Under the pieces are notes generated by a model, which was given only the letters and a program-made list of their open reading frames with translations, was not told the DNA's origin and made no database searches. This document shows, one piece after another, positions 50,806 to 62,022 of a stretch of DNA of 64,000 nt. The stretch's first letter is position 1; each line of letters opens with the position of its first letter. The stretch is from contig JADJEE010000001.1 of the NCBI GenBank assembly GCA_016709225.1, positions 186,001-250,000 of the forward strand. The letters are read 5' to 3'. This DNA is from Deltaproteobacteria bacterium. Lineage in GTDB: Bacteria > Myxococcota_A > Polyangia > Nannocystales > Nannocystaceae. Made by a program: the position numbers and the translations under genes.

Positions 50806-53800
50806 TCAGCGCTGCTCGAGCTGCGCGCGGCCGCGCTCGGTCCACCACTGCGTCCACGCTTCGATGGCCAGGTCGCGCGCTCGTTTGTCACCGATGGCCG
50901 AGAACGGCACGCGGTGGCCGGTGATGCGCGTGAGCTCGTCGGCGGCCCAGCGTCGCACCGGCACGTCGCGGTGCTCGAGGCTGTCGATGATCCACTCGAC
51001 GCGGTGGCGGTCGGCGTTGTCGCCGTACCAGCTCTTCCAGCGGTGGGGCTTGAGGCCGAGTTGCTGGCCGGTGATCGAGCACAGCGACTCGAGCGCGGCC
51101 TCCTGCACGAACCGATCGCGGCTGCTGAGGAGGTCGATCAGCTTGCCGATGGCATCGATGTCACGCAGGGTCCCGACCGCGCGTGCGGCGTAGAGCTGAC
51201 GGGTGCGGTTGGTGCTGTCGAGCTGGGCCCGCACGACGCGACTCGCATCGTCGAACCCAGCGACGCGGCTGTAGGTCTCGAGCACGCGCATCGAGATCAC
51301 GCGGACGTCGCCGCTGGTGTCGAACGCCAGCTCCGACAGCGGCCGCATCGCGCGGGCGTCGCGGAGCTCTTGGAAGACGAACGCCGCGTAGAAGCGCACG
51401 TCCGCGCTCGGGTGATCGAACAGATCGATGAGGTGCGGCACCAACTCGGCGCCGACGCGGATCGCCGTGCGCACCAGCGGACCGTGGGCCGAAGGCGGTG
51501 GCAGGGCCCGGAGGTCGCGGCGAAGGATCTCGAGCGGGCCGGGGAACTGCGCCGCCAGCCGCAGCAGCGCGGGCTCACCGATGGCCCGCAGATCGCCGAC
51601 GTTGCCGCTGCCGCCGGCGATCGCCCGCAGCAGCGAGTCGACCCGACGCTGCATCGACTCGCTGGCGAGCTGCTTGCCCGGGTGGGCCCAGTCCTCCTCG
51701 TCGAGCTCGATGCGTCCGCGCATCGACGGCTGATCGATGGGTGACGACAGCGGCGTGATGTTGGCGTTGTCGCGATCGTCGAGCGGCGGCGGCACGAAGC
51801 GCGGGCCCCGGGCGTGACTCGAAACCGGCGGCGGCAGGCCCATGAGGGTGTCGATCGGGCTGCTGGCCTCGTCCGCCATCGGTGGTGGCGGCGGCAGCGG
51901 TGGCGGCGGCGGCATCGCGTGGATCGTCAGCATGTGCGCGCCGCGGGGCGTGTGATCGGGCGGCAGCGCCGACGGGGCACCGACCGGGGCGTCGGCCCGC
52001 TGCGGCGCCCCACCGACGCTGGTCACACGCCGGGCGCCGTCGTCGTCGCGGTCGGCGGTGTAGGGCTCGGTGGCGCGCTCGGCTGCGGGGGCGGCCGCGG
52101 GTGCGAGCGGCTCGAAGCCGTCGATCTGGCGGTCGTAGGGCCCGTCGATGGGCGTCGTCGGTCGCGGTCGTGGTGCATCGGTGGGGCGGCGCACCGGCGG
52201 CGAGCCGTCGACGATGGTGCTGCGCGCACGCGGCCCGTCGGTCGGGATCAAGTCGACCGGCGGCGGCGTCAGGCGCCGCGCGGCGGTGCTCGGCGTCCAC
52301 GGCCGCGCCCCCGGCGTCACGCCGAAGCTGGGCGGCGGATCGATCGTCGGGGGCCGCAGCGGTGAGGGCCGGGTGTCGGTGTCGTCGCCGGGCGTGCGCT
52401 CGGACTGCCGCAGCTTGACCACGGTCTCGAGCGCGCGGCTGGTGTGGGCGCAGACCTCGTCGAGCAGCGCGGCCTCGGCGGGGAGGAACTCGTCACCGCC
52501 GCGATCGACGTAGACCAGCAGGGTCGGGCGGCCGGCGACGTCGACCCGACGGGCGAGGCACGGGTGGCCGGACGACAGCGAGAGCGCGCGCGCGAAGCCG
52601 TCGTCGTCGAGCACGCCGGCGTTGCGCGAGTCGGCCATCACGCGGGCGGCGAAGCCGACGCTACCGATCGGGACCACGCGACCGGCGGGGTCGGGCAGCG
52701 CAGTCTGGGGCGAGCCGAGGCCGACCAGCTCGCGGCCCCGTACCCGCAGGATCGCGAATCGCGGCGAGAGGATCGCGAGCGCGGTCGCCAGCGATTCCAT
52801 CGCGCCATCGCGGGTGCGCGCGCGGTCGAGCTCGGCGTTGACACTGGAAATGCGGCCGGCGATGTCGGCACTGCGCAGCGACAGCTCGAGATCGCGGCCG
52901 GTCGAGATCATCGTGCCGCGGGCGGTGAACCGCACCGGCGGCGGACCGCCGACGACCGTGCGCGCCGGCGACAGCACGATCGCGCCGGCATCGTCGGTCG
53001 TGCCGTCGCGGGTCGGTGCACCGAGCTCGGTCGTGGTGGTGGGCGGAGGCGGAGGCGGAGGCGGGGGCGGCTCGGGCTGAGCGCGGGTGTGCGGGCCCGA
53101 CTCGAGCGACGCGGCCGCGGCCATCCGCATCTCGATCGACGCCACGCGCGTGCGATCGTCGGGGTCGGGCGGTGCGGCGATGTCGAGCTGCGGTTGCGGG
53201 CGCGGGCTCGAGACCGAGGGTGGCGGCGGGACCACGGGTACGCTGCCGCGGCCCATGATGAGCGTGCGACCACGCATCGGCGCCGCGGGGGCGCCGGGTT
53301 CCTCCGAGGTCGCGGCGCCGTCGTCGTCGTGCAGCGGCGTGCCGGCGCTGGTGTCTCCGGGCTCGAGCGCCGGCGACGGCGGGTCGGTCAGCGCGAGCGC
53401 GAACGACGAGGAGTCGTCGTCGAGCGGCAGCATCGGATTCGGTTGATAGACGATCGTCGCGCGACGTTCGAACTCGTCCTCGGGCTCGGGGCTGGTGCCG
53501 GGCGCACCGGTGGCGATCGGTGGCTGCGTGCGATCGCGATCGTCGTCGGCGGCCGGCCGCGGGACCCCACGCAATCCGGAGTCGGGCGAGAACATGTCGA
53601 ACGAGCCCATCGAGCCCGGGTCGTGCAGCATCGGGAACCCGACGTCGGACACCGACGGGCGTCGGCGCAGCGCGCTGAGGTAGGCCACGCACAACACCGC
53701 GTAGCGCTGCGGCACCACCGAGACCGTGCGCTCGGCCGCGATCTTCTCGAGCGCGCACTCCGGCAGCACGAAGGCCTGGACCCCCGGCATCATGCGGTAG

Positions 53801-54138
53801 AGCGCGCCGAGGCGCTCGTTGGGGAGGTCGGGGTGCACGCCGATCCACACCGTGCCCGAGCGATCGCAAAGCGGCACCGCCCAACCGATCTCGATGATGT
53901 CGTCGGGCAACGCGTGCCACGGACGATCGCGCTCGTCGTCGATCAGCTCGAAGGGCGCGAGCGGGAGTCCGCACGCCTGCACCAACAGCTCGCCCAGGGT
54001 GTGCGGGTCGATCAGCTCGAGCTCGAGCAGCACGCTGTCGAGGCTGCCGCCGTAGATTTGCTGCCGACGCGTCGCGGCGTCGAGGTGGTCGGCTGGCAGG
54101 GCGCCGGTCTGTTCGAGGTATCGCCGGAGGTGGCTCAC
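50806..54138 (-). CDS. MshEN-like/GAF-like/HEAT-repeat protein
   Basis: 1110 residues from a GTG overlapping the RDD stop (GTGA). The N-terminus (about 1-150) is a GspE/MshEN-type domain: GSLDSVLLELELIDPHTLGELLVQACGLPLAPFELI, then IIEIGWAVPLCDRSGTVWIGVHPDL. Some MshEN domains bind c-di-GMP. The long middle is disordered and rich in Pro, Asp and Arg, interrupted by a GAF-like region (about 440-620). The C-terminus (about 860-1090) is a HEAT-repeat array ending in a WWTERGRAQLEQR tail. Probably a large scaffold; no ATPase is present. Confidence 0.7.
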   Translation of the reverse strand: MSHLRRYLEQTGALPADHLDAATRRQQIYGGSLDSVLLELELIDPHTLGELLVQACGLPLAPFELIDDERDRPWHALPDDIIEIGWAVPLCDRSGTVWIGVHPDLPNERLGALYRMMPGVQAFVLPECALEKIAAERTVSVVPQRYAVLCVAYLSALRRRPSVSDVGFPMLHDPGSMGSFDMFSPDSGLRGVPRPAADDDRDRTQPPIATGAPGTSPEPEDEFERRATIVYQPNPMLPLDDDSSSFALALTDPPSPALEPGDTSAGTPLHDDDGAATSEEPGAPAAPMRGRTLIMGRGSVPVVPPPPSVSSPRPQPQLDIAAPPDPDDRTRVASIEMRMAAAASLESGPHTRAQPEPPPPPPPPPPTTTTELGAPTRDGTTDDAGAIVLSPARTVVGGPPPVRFTARGTMISTGRDLELSLRSADIAGRISSVNAELDRARTRDGAMESLATALAILSPRFAILRVRGRELVGLGSPQTALPDPAGRVVPIGSVGFAARVMADSRNAGVLDDDGFARALSLSSGHPCLARRVDVAGRPTLLVYVDRGGDEFLPAEAALLDEVCAHTSRALETVVKLRQSERTPGDDTDTRPSPLRPPTIDPPPSFGVTPGARPWTPSTAARRLTPPPVDLIPTDGPRARSTIVDGSPPVRRPTDAPRPRPTTPIDGPYDRQIDGFEPLAPAAAPAAERATEPYTADRDDDGARRVTSVGGAPQRADAPVGAPSALPPDHTPRGAHMLTIHAMPPPPPLPPPPPMADEASSPIDTLMGLPPPVSSHARGPRFVPPPLDDRDNANITPLSSPIDQPSMRGRIELDEEDWAHPGKQLASESMQRRVDSLLRAIAGGSGNVGDLRAIGEPALLRLAAQFPGPLEILRRDLRALPPPSAHGPLVRTAIRVGAELVPHLIDLFDHPSADVRFYAAFVFQELRDARAMRPLSELAFDTSGDVRVISMRVLETYSRVAGFDDASRVVRAQLDSTNRTRQLYAARAVGTLRDIDAIGKLIDLLSSRDRFVQEAALESLCSITGQQLGLKPHRWKSWYGDNADRHRVEWIIDSLEHRDVPVRRWAADELTRITGHRVPFSAIGDKRARDLAIEAWTQWWTERGRAQLEQR

Positions 54139-54719
54139 GGATCCCTCACCGCCCAGGTGCCCGCGAGCCAGTCGTGCCAGGCGCGCTTCTCCATGTCGAC
54201 GACGATCCAGAGCCACCCGAGCGCACCCGGCAACACCCCCAGCACGGCGACGAGTCCCCGCACGATCGCGCGCGCGGCGTTGGGTCGATGGCCGCGACGA
54301 TCGACCACGCGGATCCCGAGCAGCTTCTGCCCCGGCGTACGCCCCGACAGGTGCCAGAACAACGCGAGGTACAGCACCGCCATCAGGCCCAGCGGTGCAC
54401 CCTTGCGGGCGATCGCGCCGGCGCTGAGCTCGAACAGGTGCAGCAGTGACTCGAGCGCAGTCTTGCCCGACAGCAGCGCGGGCTCGTCGCTGGCGGCCGC
54501 GACCATCCACGCCAGCGGGCCGGCCGTGAACAGCAGGATCGCGCCGTCGATCATCGCCGCGGCGAAGCGGCGCCAGAAGCCCGCCGCCACGAACGGCGCG
54601 AGCGCGGTGGCGCAGCTCGGGCAGCTCGGCTCGGTCCCGGCCGCGACGTCGGGCGCGAGGGGAGCATCGCAGACCGGGCAGAACGACGGCTTGGGCGATC
54701 GCGGACGCCGAGGGGCCAT
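54135..54719 (-). CDS. RDD-family membrane protein with zinc ribbon
   Basis: 194 residues from ATG 54719. The N-terminus carries CPVC...CPSC (about 14-36). The RDD domain follows: FWRRFAAAMIDGAILL, three to four transmembrane helices, then SGRTPGQKLLGIRVVDRRG and RAIVRGLVAVL. RDD proteins are often transport-related but mostly uncharacterised. The 4-base overlap with the large HEAT protein gene suggests a functional pair. Confidence 0.85.
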   Translation of the reverse strand: MAPRRPRSPKPSFCPVCDAPLAPDVAAGTEPSCPSCATALAPFVAAGFWRRFAAAMIDGAILLFTAGPLAWMVAAASDEPALLSGKTALESLLHLFELSAGAIARKGAPLGLMAVLYLALFWHLSGRTPGQKLLGIRVVDRRGHRPNAARAIVRGLVAVLGVLPGALGWLWIVVDMEKRAWHDWLAGTWAVRDP

Positions 54720-54811
54720 CTCGCGCAGCAGCTTACCATGGTGGCGGCGGCTTGCGGGCGCCCCTAGAGGGTCGAGCAGGCCGCACGAGCCCGATCCCGA
54801 ACGCGCGGTCG

Positions 54812-55498
54812 TCAGGTGAGCGCGCGCAGTCGTCCGAGCCCCGCCACGACCGCCGTGGGGGCGCGCAGGGTCCACGGGCCGAGCGAGCACGCGCTCATCC
54901 CCGCGTCCTCGCACGCGCGCACCTCGTCCTCACGGAGTCCGCCTTCAGGACCCACGAACAGACGTGCGACCCGCGGGGGGCTCGGGGCCGCAGCGTCGCG
55001 CAGGCGCTCCCACGCGATCCAGCCACCGCGCGGCTCGGTCCGCGCGAGCAGGTCCGCGAGTGCGAGCGGCCCGGCGATCACCGGTGGCTGCGGCCGGCCG
55101 CACTGCCGCATCGCTGCTTGCAGCACGCGATCGATCCGCGCGCGCCCGGGCAGCTGCGCCTGCGCGAACGCGGTGCGCACCAGGGTCAGCCGTGTCACGC
55201 CGAGCTCGCACGCGGCGGTGATGCACGCCAGCGTCGCGTCGACGTCGGGCATGCCGAGCCACAGCTCGAGCGTCGGCGTGTCGGCGTACGCGATCGCTGC
55301 GTCGACGCGCAGGGTTGCGCTGCGCGCATCGACGCGCTCGAGCACCGCGCGCGCACCGTGGCCGGCGCCGTCGAGCACCTCGACCACGTCGCCCTTCGCT
55401 GCACGGCGCACGCGCACGAGGTAGTGCAGCTCGTCACCGACCAGCTCGACGGTCGCGTCCGGCGTGAGCTCGCCGGCGTGGAACACCCGCACGCTCAT
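54812..55498 (-). CDS. rsmE: 16S rRNA m3U1498 methyltransferase RsmE
   Basis: 228 residues from ATG 55498, which overlaps the prmA stop (ATGA). N-terminal PUA-like region (about 1-70: RVFHAGEL, HYLVRVRRAAKGDVVEVLDG). SPOUT domain with RVLQAAMRQCGR, LFVGPEGGLREDEV and LGPWTLRAPTAVVAGL, the knot motifs that bind SAM. Length is typical (about 240). Confidence 0.93.
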   Translation of the reverse strand: MSVRVFHAGELTPDATVELVGDELHYLVRVRRAAKGDVVEVLDGAGHGARAVLERVDARSATLRVDAAIAYADTPTLELWLGMPDVDATLACITAACELGVTRLTLVRTAFAQAQLPGRARIDRVLQAAMRQCGRPQPPVIAGPLALADLLARTEPRGGWIAWERLRDAAAPSPPRVARLFVGPEGGLREDEVRACEDAGMSACSLGPWTLRAPTAVVAGLGRLRALT

Positions 55499-56448
55499 GG
55501 TCCGCGTCGCAGATCGAGCGCGACCCACTCGCCCCGCTGGCGCGGCCAAGGTGAGATGTCGGGATCATGGACGAACCCGGCCTCGCGATAGGCGGCCGCG
55601 ACTGCGTCGCGCTCGTCGTCGAGCACACCCGACAGCACCACCACGCCACCGGGTCGCGTGCACCGGGCCAGCGCCGCCGCGCGAGGGATCAGCGTGTGCG
55701 CCCGGATGTTCGCGAGCACGAGGTCGAAGCTCGCGTCGTCGACCGCGTCGACGTCGCCGGTGCGGATCTGCAGCCGCGACTCGAGGCTGTTGGCGATCGC
55801 GTTCTCGTGGGTCGTCGCCGTCGCCTCGGGATCGTCGTCGACCGCGAGGACCTCGGCCCGCGGGAGCAGGCGCGCGGCGACCAGCGCGAGGATGCCGGAG
55901 CCGCAGCCGAGATCGAGCACCCGCCGTGGCGGCGGTCCGGGCGCACGCGCAATGGCTGCCACGCGATCGAGGCACAGCTGCGTGGTCTCGTGCAGACCGG
56001 TGCCGAAGGCGCGTCCGGGGTCGAGCACCAGCTCCACCGCGGGATCACCGTCCTCGCGTGGTAGCCAGCTCGGGCGCAGCAGCAGCTGTCCGTCGCCGAG
56101 GACGGTCTTGCGGTAGAACTGCTTCCAAGCATCGCGCCAGTCGTCATCCGTGCGGACCTCACCGGTGGCGTGCGCGGCGAGGCCGAACGCGTCGACGAGG
56201 CGTTCTGCCCGGGCTTGTACGGTCAACAGCTGTTCCGGCGTCGTGTACACCACCATCTCGGGCGCCGCGGGTCCGCCGGGATCCCGCGGATCTCGGGTCT
56301 CGACACCGCTGACGCCATCGATCGCGGCGATGCACGCCGCGGCCTCCTCGAGTTGCACGAGTGTTGCAGACCACGCCTCACGCGTGGAGCGGTCAGGGGA
56401 AACACGGAACGTGACGATCGCCCAGGGCGGCGTCGGTGTCGTGGTCAT
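55495..56448 (-). CDS. prmA: Ribosomal protein L11 methyltransferase PrmA
   Basis: 317 residues. The N-terminal substrate-recognition part precedes the family signature GRAFGTGLHETTQLCL. SAM motif VLDLGCGSGILALVAA, acidic VDDDP and NIRAHTLI in the NPPY-like position follow. It trimethylates L11. PrmA followed by RsmE is a common conserved gene order. Divergent from the PilZ gene. Confidence 0.93.
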   Translation of the reverse strand: MTTTPTPPWAIVTFRVSPDRSTREAWSATLVQLEEAAACIAAIDGVSGVETRDPRDPGGPAAPEMVVYTTPEQLLTVQARAERLVDAFGLAAHATGEVRTDDDWRDAWKQFYRKTVLGDGQLLLRPSWLPREDGDPAVELVLDPGRAFGTGLHETTQLCLDRVAAIARAPGPPPRRVLDLGCGSGILALVAARLLPRAEVLAVDDDPEATATTHENAIANSLESRLQIRTGDVDAVDDASFDLVLANIRAHTLIPRAAALARCTRPGGVVVLSGVLDDERDAVAAAYREAGFVHDPDISPWPRQRGEWVALDLRRGP

Positions 56449-56565
56449 GGGCGGTCACTTCGGGGTGAGTGCGCTGCGGCGAGGCCGCGCGCGAGCGCGC
56501 GTGCAAGCGATCGATCGATCGCCGCGATCGGTTGCCGCAGTGCTAGCGTATCAGGGGTCCGAGCC

Positions 56566-57378
56566 ATGACGAACACCCACGAGCGACGCACACAGCCCCG
56601 CGCGCAGCTCCACGGCAACGTGACCGCGTTCGTCGGCGACGAGCGGGTGGATTGTGCCGCGCTCGACATCAGTGCGGCCGGCCTGGCGATCCTCAGCCCA
56701 CAGCTGCGATCGCCTGGCCAGTTCGTGCGCGTGAACTTCTGCCTCACCCCGCAGGCAGGAACGCCACGGTGGTACGACGCCGATGGCGTCGTCGTCCGTG
56801 CGACGCAGGGTCGCGGTGGCGTGGTGCTCGGCGTGCAGTTCGTGGTGATCGAGGATCGGGTCGCGCGCGACGTGCATGCTTACGTCGCTGCGACGCGACA
56901 GGCCGCGTTCGTGGCCGAGATGCGTCGGGTGTCCGGGACCAGCGAGGTGGAGTTCGGCCCCGGTGGGCCACCCCCGGAGCGCATGCCCGACGCGAACTTC
57001 CCACCCAAGGCGACCGGGGAGTTCTCCCCGCCGGCAGGTGCCCGTAGCCCGTCGACCGGCGAGACGGCACGCCATACGACCTCCGAGTACGGCACCAGTG
57101 AGCCCGCACCGCCGGCGGGCCCGCGACGCAGCAGCCAGACCGTGGCGCACGCGCCCGCGGCCCGCACCGAAGGGGCGCCCTCGCGATCGCGAACGCCGTC
57201 GTCCACCGCCACGCCGGCCGCGCCCCCGCGCGCGGCTGCAGCGAAGCCCCCGACTTCGGACGCCTCCCGCGATCGCATGAACGAGTCGGCGCAGAAGGCC
57301 GAGATCGCCGCGCTGATCCGCGATGCGCTGGCCGAGGTGGACGGCACCCTCGACAGCAAGAAGGGCCGCAAGAAGTAA
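56566..57378 (+). CDS. PilZ-domain protein
   Basis: 270 residues from ATG 56566. PilZ domain about 5-115. The c-di-GMP motifs are both present: RRTQPR (R-x3-R) near the N-terminus and DISAAG (D/N-x-S-x-x-G). The rest (about 130-240) is a disordered Pro/Ser/Thr/Ala-rich linker, ending in a short helix (KAEIAALIRDALAEVDG) and a Lys-rich tail. It probably links c-di-GMP level to motility or envelope processes. Confidence 0.88.
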   Translation: MTNTHERRTQPRAQLHGNVTAFVGDERVDCAALDISAAGLAILSPQLRSPGQFVRVNFCLTPQAGTPRWYDADGVVVRATQGRGGVVLGVQFVVIEDRVARDVHAYVAATRQAAFVAEMRRVSGTSEVEFGPGGPPPERMPDANFPPKATGEFSPPAGARSPSTGETARHTTSEYGTSEPAPPAGPRRSSQTVAHAPAARTEGAPSRSRTPSSTATPAAPPRAAAAKPPTSDASRDRMNESAQKAEIAALIRDALAEVDGTLDSKKGRKK

Positions 57379-57433
57379 GACGCTGGGACGGCGGCCCTCG
57401 CCGTGCCGCCCGGGGCGACGGTTGCCCCTCGCC

Positions 57434-57853
57434 TCAGTGCGCCGCGACGCGCAGCTGGGCCTCGAGCCACATGCGCTCGTCGTCGAGTGCCCGGTGCTCA
57501 CCGGCCTCGATGGGGCCCTTGTCGTGCTCGAGCGCGGCCTTGACCTCGCCGAGCCGCTTGGTCACCGCGGCGCGATCGATCTGATCGGCCTCGGCCGCGC
57601 GGTCGCACAGGATGATCACGCGCCCGGCCTCCTTCACCTCGAGGAAGCCGGCACCGACGGCCAGGCGCACCTGGGTCGCGCCCTCGCGGAAGCGGACCAC
57701 ACCCGGCACCAGCGCGGTGATCAGCGCCTCGTGGCGGGGCAGCACGCCGATCTCGCCGAGCACGCCCGGCACCTCGACGCCCGGCACCTCGATGCCGTCA
57801 CGGATCGCGCCCATGGGCGTGAGGATGTCGAGCTTGATCGATGTGTCGGACAT
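57434..57853 (-). CDS. atpC: ATP synthase F1 epsilon subunit
   Basis: 139 residues. KLDILTPMGAIRDGIEVPGVEVPGVLGEIGVLPRHEALITALVPGVVRF is the family's N-terminal beta-sandwich in outline, followed by the helical hairpin (about 95-135). Last gene of the atp operon, 54 bases after atpD. Epsilon couples rotation and restrains ATP hydrolysis. Confidence 0.95.
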   Translation of the reverse strand: MSDTSIKLDILTPMGAIRDGIEVPGVEVPGVLGEIGVLPRHEALITALVPGVVRFREGATQVRLAVGAGFLEVKEAGRVIILCDRAAEADQIDRAAVTKRLGEVKAALEHDKGPIEAGEHRALDDERMWLEAQLRVAAH

Positions 57854-57907
57854 GGCTTCTCGGGGCGGGACGTGTGGGGGCCGGTCGTGGTGTCAGCGGT
57901 CGCGGCG

Positions 57908-59446
57908 TCAGGACTTCTTCGCGAGTTCCTTGGCCTTCTCGACCGCGTCGGCGATGCCACCGACCATGTAGAACGCGTCCTCGGGCAGGTCGTCGTGCTT
58001 GCCCTCGGCGATCTCGCGGAAGCTGTTCACGGTGTCCTCGAGCTCGACGAACTTACCCTGCATGCCGGTGAACTGCTCGGCGACGTGGAAGGGCTGGCTC
58101 AGGAACTTCTGGATCTTGCGGGCGCGGGCGACCAGCAGGCGGTCCTCTTCGGACAGCTCGTCCATGCCGAGGATCTTGATGATGTCCTGCAGCTCCTTGT
58201 ACTTCTGCAGGATCTGCTGGACGCGGCGGGCGACGCGGTAGTGCTCGGCACCGACGACGTCGGGCGCGAGGATGGTGCTGGTCGAGTCGAGCGGATCGAC
58301 CGCCGGGTAGATGCCGATCTCGGTCAGGGCGCGGCTGAGCACCGTGGTCGCGTCCAAGTGCGCGAACGCGGTCGCGGGCGCCGGGTCGGTGAGGTCGTCG
58401 GCGGGCACGTAGATGGCCTGCACCGAGGTGATCGAGCCCTTGTTGGTGGTGGTGATGCGCTCCTGCAGCACGCCCATCTCGGTGGCCAGCGTCGGCTGGT
58501 AACCCACCGCGGAGGGGATGCGACCGAGCAACGCCGACACCTCGGAGCCCGCCTGCGTGAAGCGGAAGATGTTGTCGACGAAGAGCATCACGTCCTGGCC
58601 CATGGTGTCGCGGAAGTACTCCGCGATGGTCAGGCCCGAGAGCGCCACGCGGGCGCGGGCACCCGGGGGCTCGTTCATCTGGCCGTAGACCAGCGCCACC
58701 TTCGACTTGTCGGGATCGACCGAGGTGACCTGGCGGTTCTCGTGGTCCCACTCGGCCTGGATGACGCCCGACTCGATCATCTCGAAGTAGAGGTCGTTGC
58801 CCTCGCGGGTGCGCTCGCCGACGCCGGCGAACACCGAGAAGCCGCCGTGCTTCTTGCCGACGTTGTTGATGAGCTCCATCAGGAGCACGGTCTTGCCGAC
58901 GCCGGCGCCGCCGAAGAGGCCGATCTTGCCACCGCGACGGTAGGGCGCGAGCAGGTCGATGACCTTGATGCCGGTGACGAACGGCTCGACCTTGGTGCTC
59001 TGGTCGACGAACGCGGGGGCCTTGCGATGGATCGGCCAGCGCTCCTCGGCACCGACCTCGCCCTGCTCGTCGACCGGGTCGCCGACGACGTTGAGGATGC
59101 GGCCGAGGGTCTTCTTGCCGACCGGCACGCTGATGGGCTTGCCGGTGTCCTTGACCGGCATGCCGCGCACGAGACCGTCGGTCGAGTCCATCGAGATGGT
59201 GCGAACGGTACGCTCGCCGAGGTGCATCGCGACCTCGAGCACGAGGTTGTCCGGGCGGTCGTCGATCGACGCGTTGGTGACCGTGAGCGCGACGTTGACC
59301 TCGGGCAGGTGGTCTTCGAACTCGACGTCGACGACGGGACCGATCACCTGCAGGACGCGGCCGACCTTGCCGACCGAGACGGTCGGGGCGGGCGGCAGGT
59401 CACCGAAGAGGGGCTTGTCGGAGGGCGGAGTGAAGCTGGTGGTCAT
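57908..59446 (-). CDS. atpD: ATP synthase F1 beta subunit
   Basis: 512 residues. P-loop GGAGVGKT, GERTREG, SALLGRIPSAVGYQPTL and the intact DELSEED lever (GMDELSEEDRLLV). An N-terminal extension of about 25 residues precedes the usual start VGKVGRVLQVIGPVVDVEF. A second insertion-like stretch (VDDRPDN, VDEQGEVG) is minor. This is the main catalytic subunit. Confidence 0.98.
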   Translation of the reverse strand: MTTSFTPPSDKPLFGDLPPAPTVSVGKVGRVLQVIGPVVDVEFEDHLPEVNVALTVTNASIDDRPDNLVLEVAMHLGERTVRTISMDSTDGLVRGMPVKDTGKPISVPVGKKTLGRILNVVGDPVDEQGEVGAEERWPIHRKAPAFVDQSTKVEPFVTGIKVIDLLAPYRRGGKIGLFGGAGVGKTVLLMELINNVGKKHGGFSVFAGVGERTREGNDLYFEMIESGVIQAEWDHENRQVTSVDPDKSKVALVYGQMNEPPGARARVALSGLTIAEYFRDTMGQDVMLFVDNIFRFTQAGSEVSALLGRIPSAVGYQPTLATEMGVLQERITTTNKGSITSVQAIYVPADDLTDPAPATAFAHLDATTVLSRALTEIGIYPAVDPLDSTSTILAPDVVGAEHYRVARRVQQILQKYKELQDIIKILGMDELSEEDRLLVARARKIQKFLSQPFHVAEQFTGMQGKFVELEDTVNSFREIAEGKHDDLPEDAFYMVGGIADAVEKAKELAKKS

Positions 59447-59512
59447 GGCGTTCGTTCCTGGCGAGAAATCTGGCGAGTGCAGGTCGTGCGCGACCCTGCT
59501 GGGTCGACGGGC

Positions 59513-60394
59513 CTAGCCCTTGAGGGCCTCGGCGCCGCCGATGATTTCCATGAGTTCCTTGGTGATCGCCGCTTGCCGCTCGCGGTTGTAGACCAAGGTC
59601 AGATCCGCAATCATCTCGGATGCGTTGTCGGTCGCGGCGTCCATCGCGACCCGGCGGGCCGCGATCTCGGCGGCGATGGAGTTGAACATCGCCTGCTGCA
59701 GGCGGGCCTCGATCGCCAGCGCGACCAGGTGCTGCAGCACCGCCTCGCGGCTGGGCTCGTAGGTGGGCTCGCGGCCGCTGGCGACGGTCTCGCCGGGCTG
59801 CAGCGGGATGATGACGTCGTTGTGGACCTTCTGGGTCAGCACGCTGACGAACTCGTTGAAGAACAGCCGCACCGCGTCGACCCGCTTGCCGGACTTGCCG
59901 GTGAAGGCCGCGATCGCGTCGGCGATGACGGCCTTCGCCACCTCGACCAAGGTCGCGAGGGTCGGGGCCTCGTGGGTCGCGCGCAGCTCGATGCGCGCGG
60001 CCTGCAGCGCCGCGGCGGCCTTCTTGCCGATCGCGACCACCTCGACCTCGACGCCCTCGGCGCGACGCTGGCGGATCCAGGCGATCGTGGCGCGGGCGAT
60101 GTTGGTGTTGAAGCCACCGCACAGGCCGCGGTCGGCGGTCATCACCAGCAACAGCTCGCGCTCGACCTTGCGCTGCTCGAGCAGCGGATGGGCCGCGCCG
60201 CGCTCGGACGCCTCGATGCCGCTCACGAGCGACTCGATGACCTCGCGCATGCGATCGCCGTAGGGCTTGGCCGCCGTGACCGCGTCCTGGGCCTTCTTGA
60301 GGCGCGCGGACGCGATTTGGCTCATCGCCGCGGTGATCTTGCGGGTGTTCTTGACCGACCCGATGCGGTTGCGCAGCTCTTTGAGGTTCGCCAT
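59513..60394 (-). CDS. atpG: ATP synthase F1 gamma subunit
   Basis: 293 residues. The N-terminal ANLKELRNRIGSVKNTRKITAAM and the C-terminal MDAATDNASEMIADLTLVYNRERQAAITKELMEIIGGAEAL are the long coiled-coil helices that form the rotor shaft. ADRGLCGGFN is the conserved central segment. 21 bases after atpA. Confidence 0.97.
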   Translation of the reverse strand: MANLKELRNRIGSVKNTRKITAAMSQIASARLKKAQDAVTAAKPYGDRMREVIESLVSGIEASERGAAHPLLEQRKVERELLLVMTADRGLCGGFNTNIARATIAWIRQRRAEGVEVEVVAIGKKAAAALQAARIELRATHEAPTLATLVEVAKAVIADAIAAFTGKSGKRVDAVRLFFNEFVSVLTQKVHNDVIIPLQPGETVASGREPTYEPSREAVLQHLVALAIEARLQQAMFNSIAAEIAARRVAMDAATDNASEMIADLTLVYNRERQAAITKELMEIIGGAEALKG

Positions 60395-60415
60395 GTCGAC
60401 TCGCGGATGGGCTGA

Positions 60416-61930
<1,515 letters not shown>

Positions 61931-62022
61931 GATGATTTGGCTCGCTTGTGGCGCCGCATCGGTCGCGGCGCGATGGGAAGGTCCGTGAAGGAACGCAGTT
62001 GCTTCGAGAGGGGAAGGGAGCG

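Noticed and set aside
57400..57420. GGGGC/GCCCC hairpin between pilZ and atpC as terminator
   Set aside because: Only a 5-bp stem and no T-run; too weak to list.
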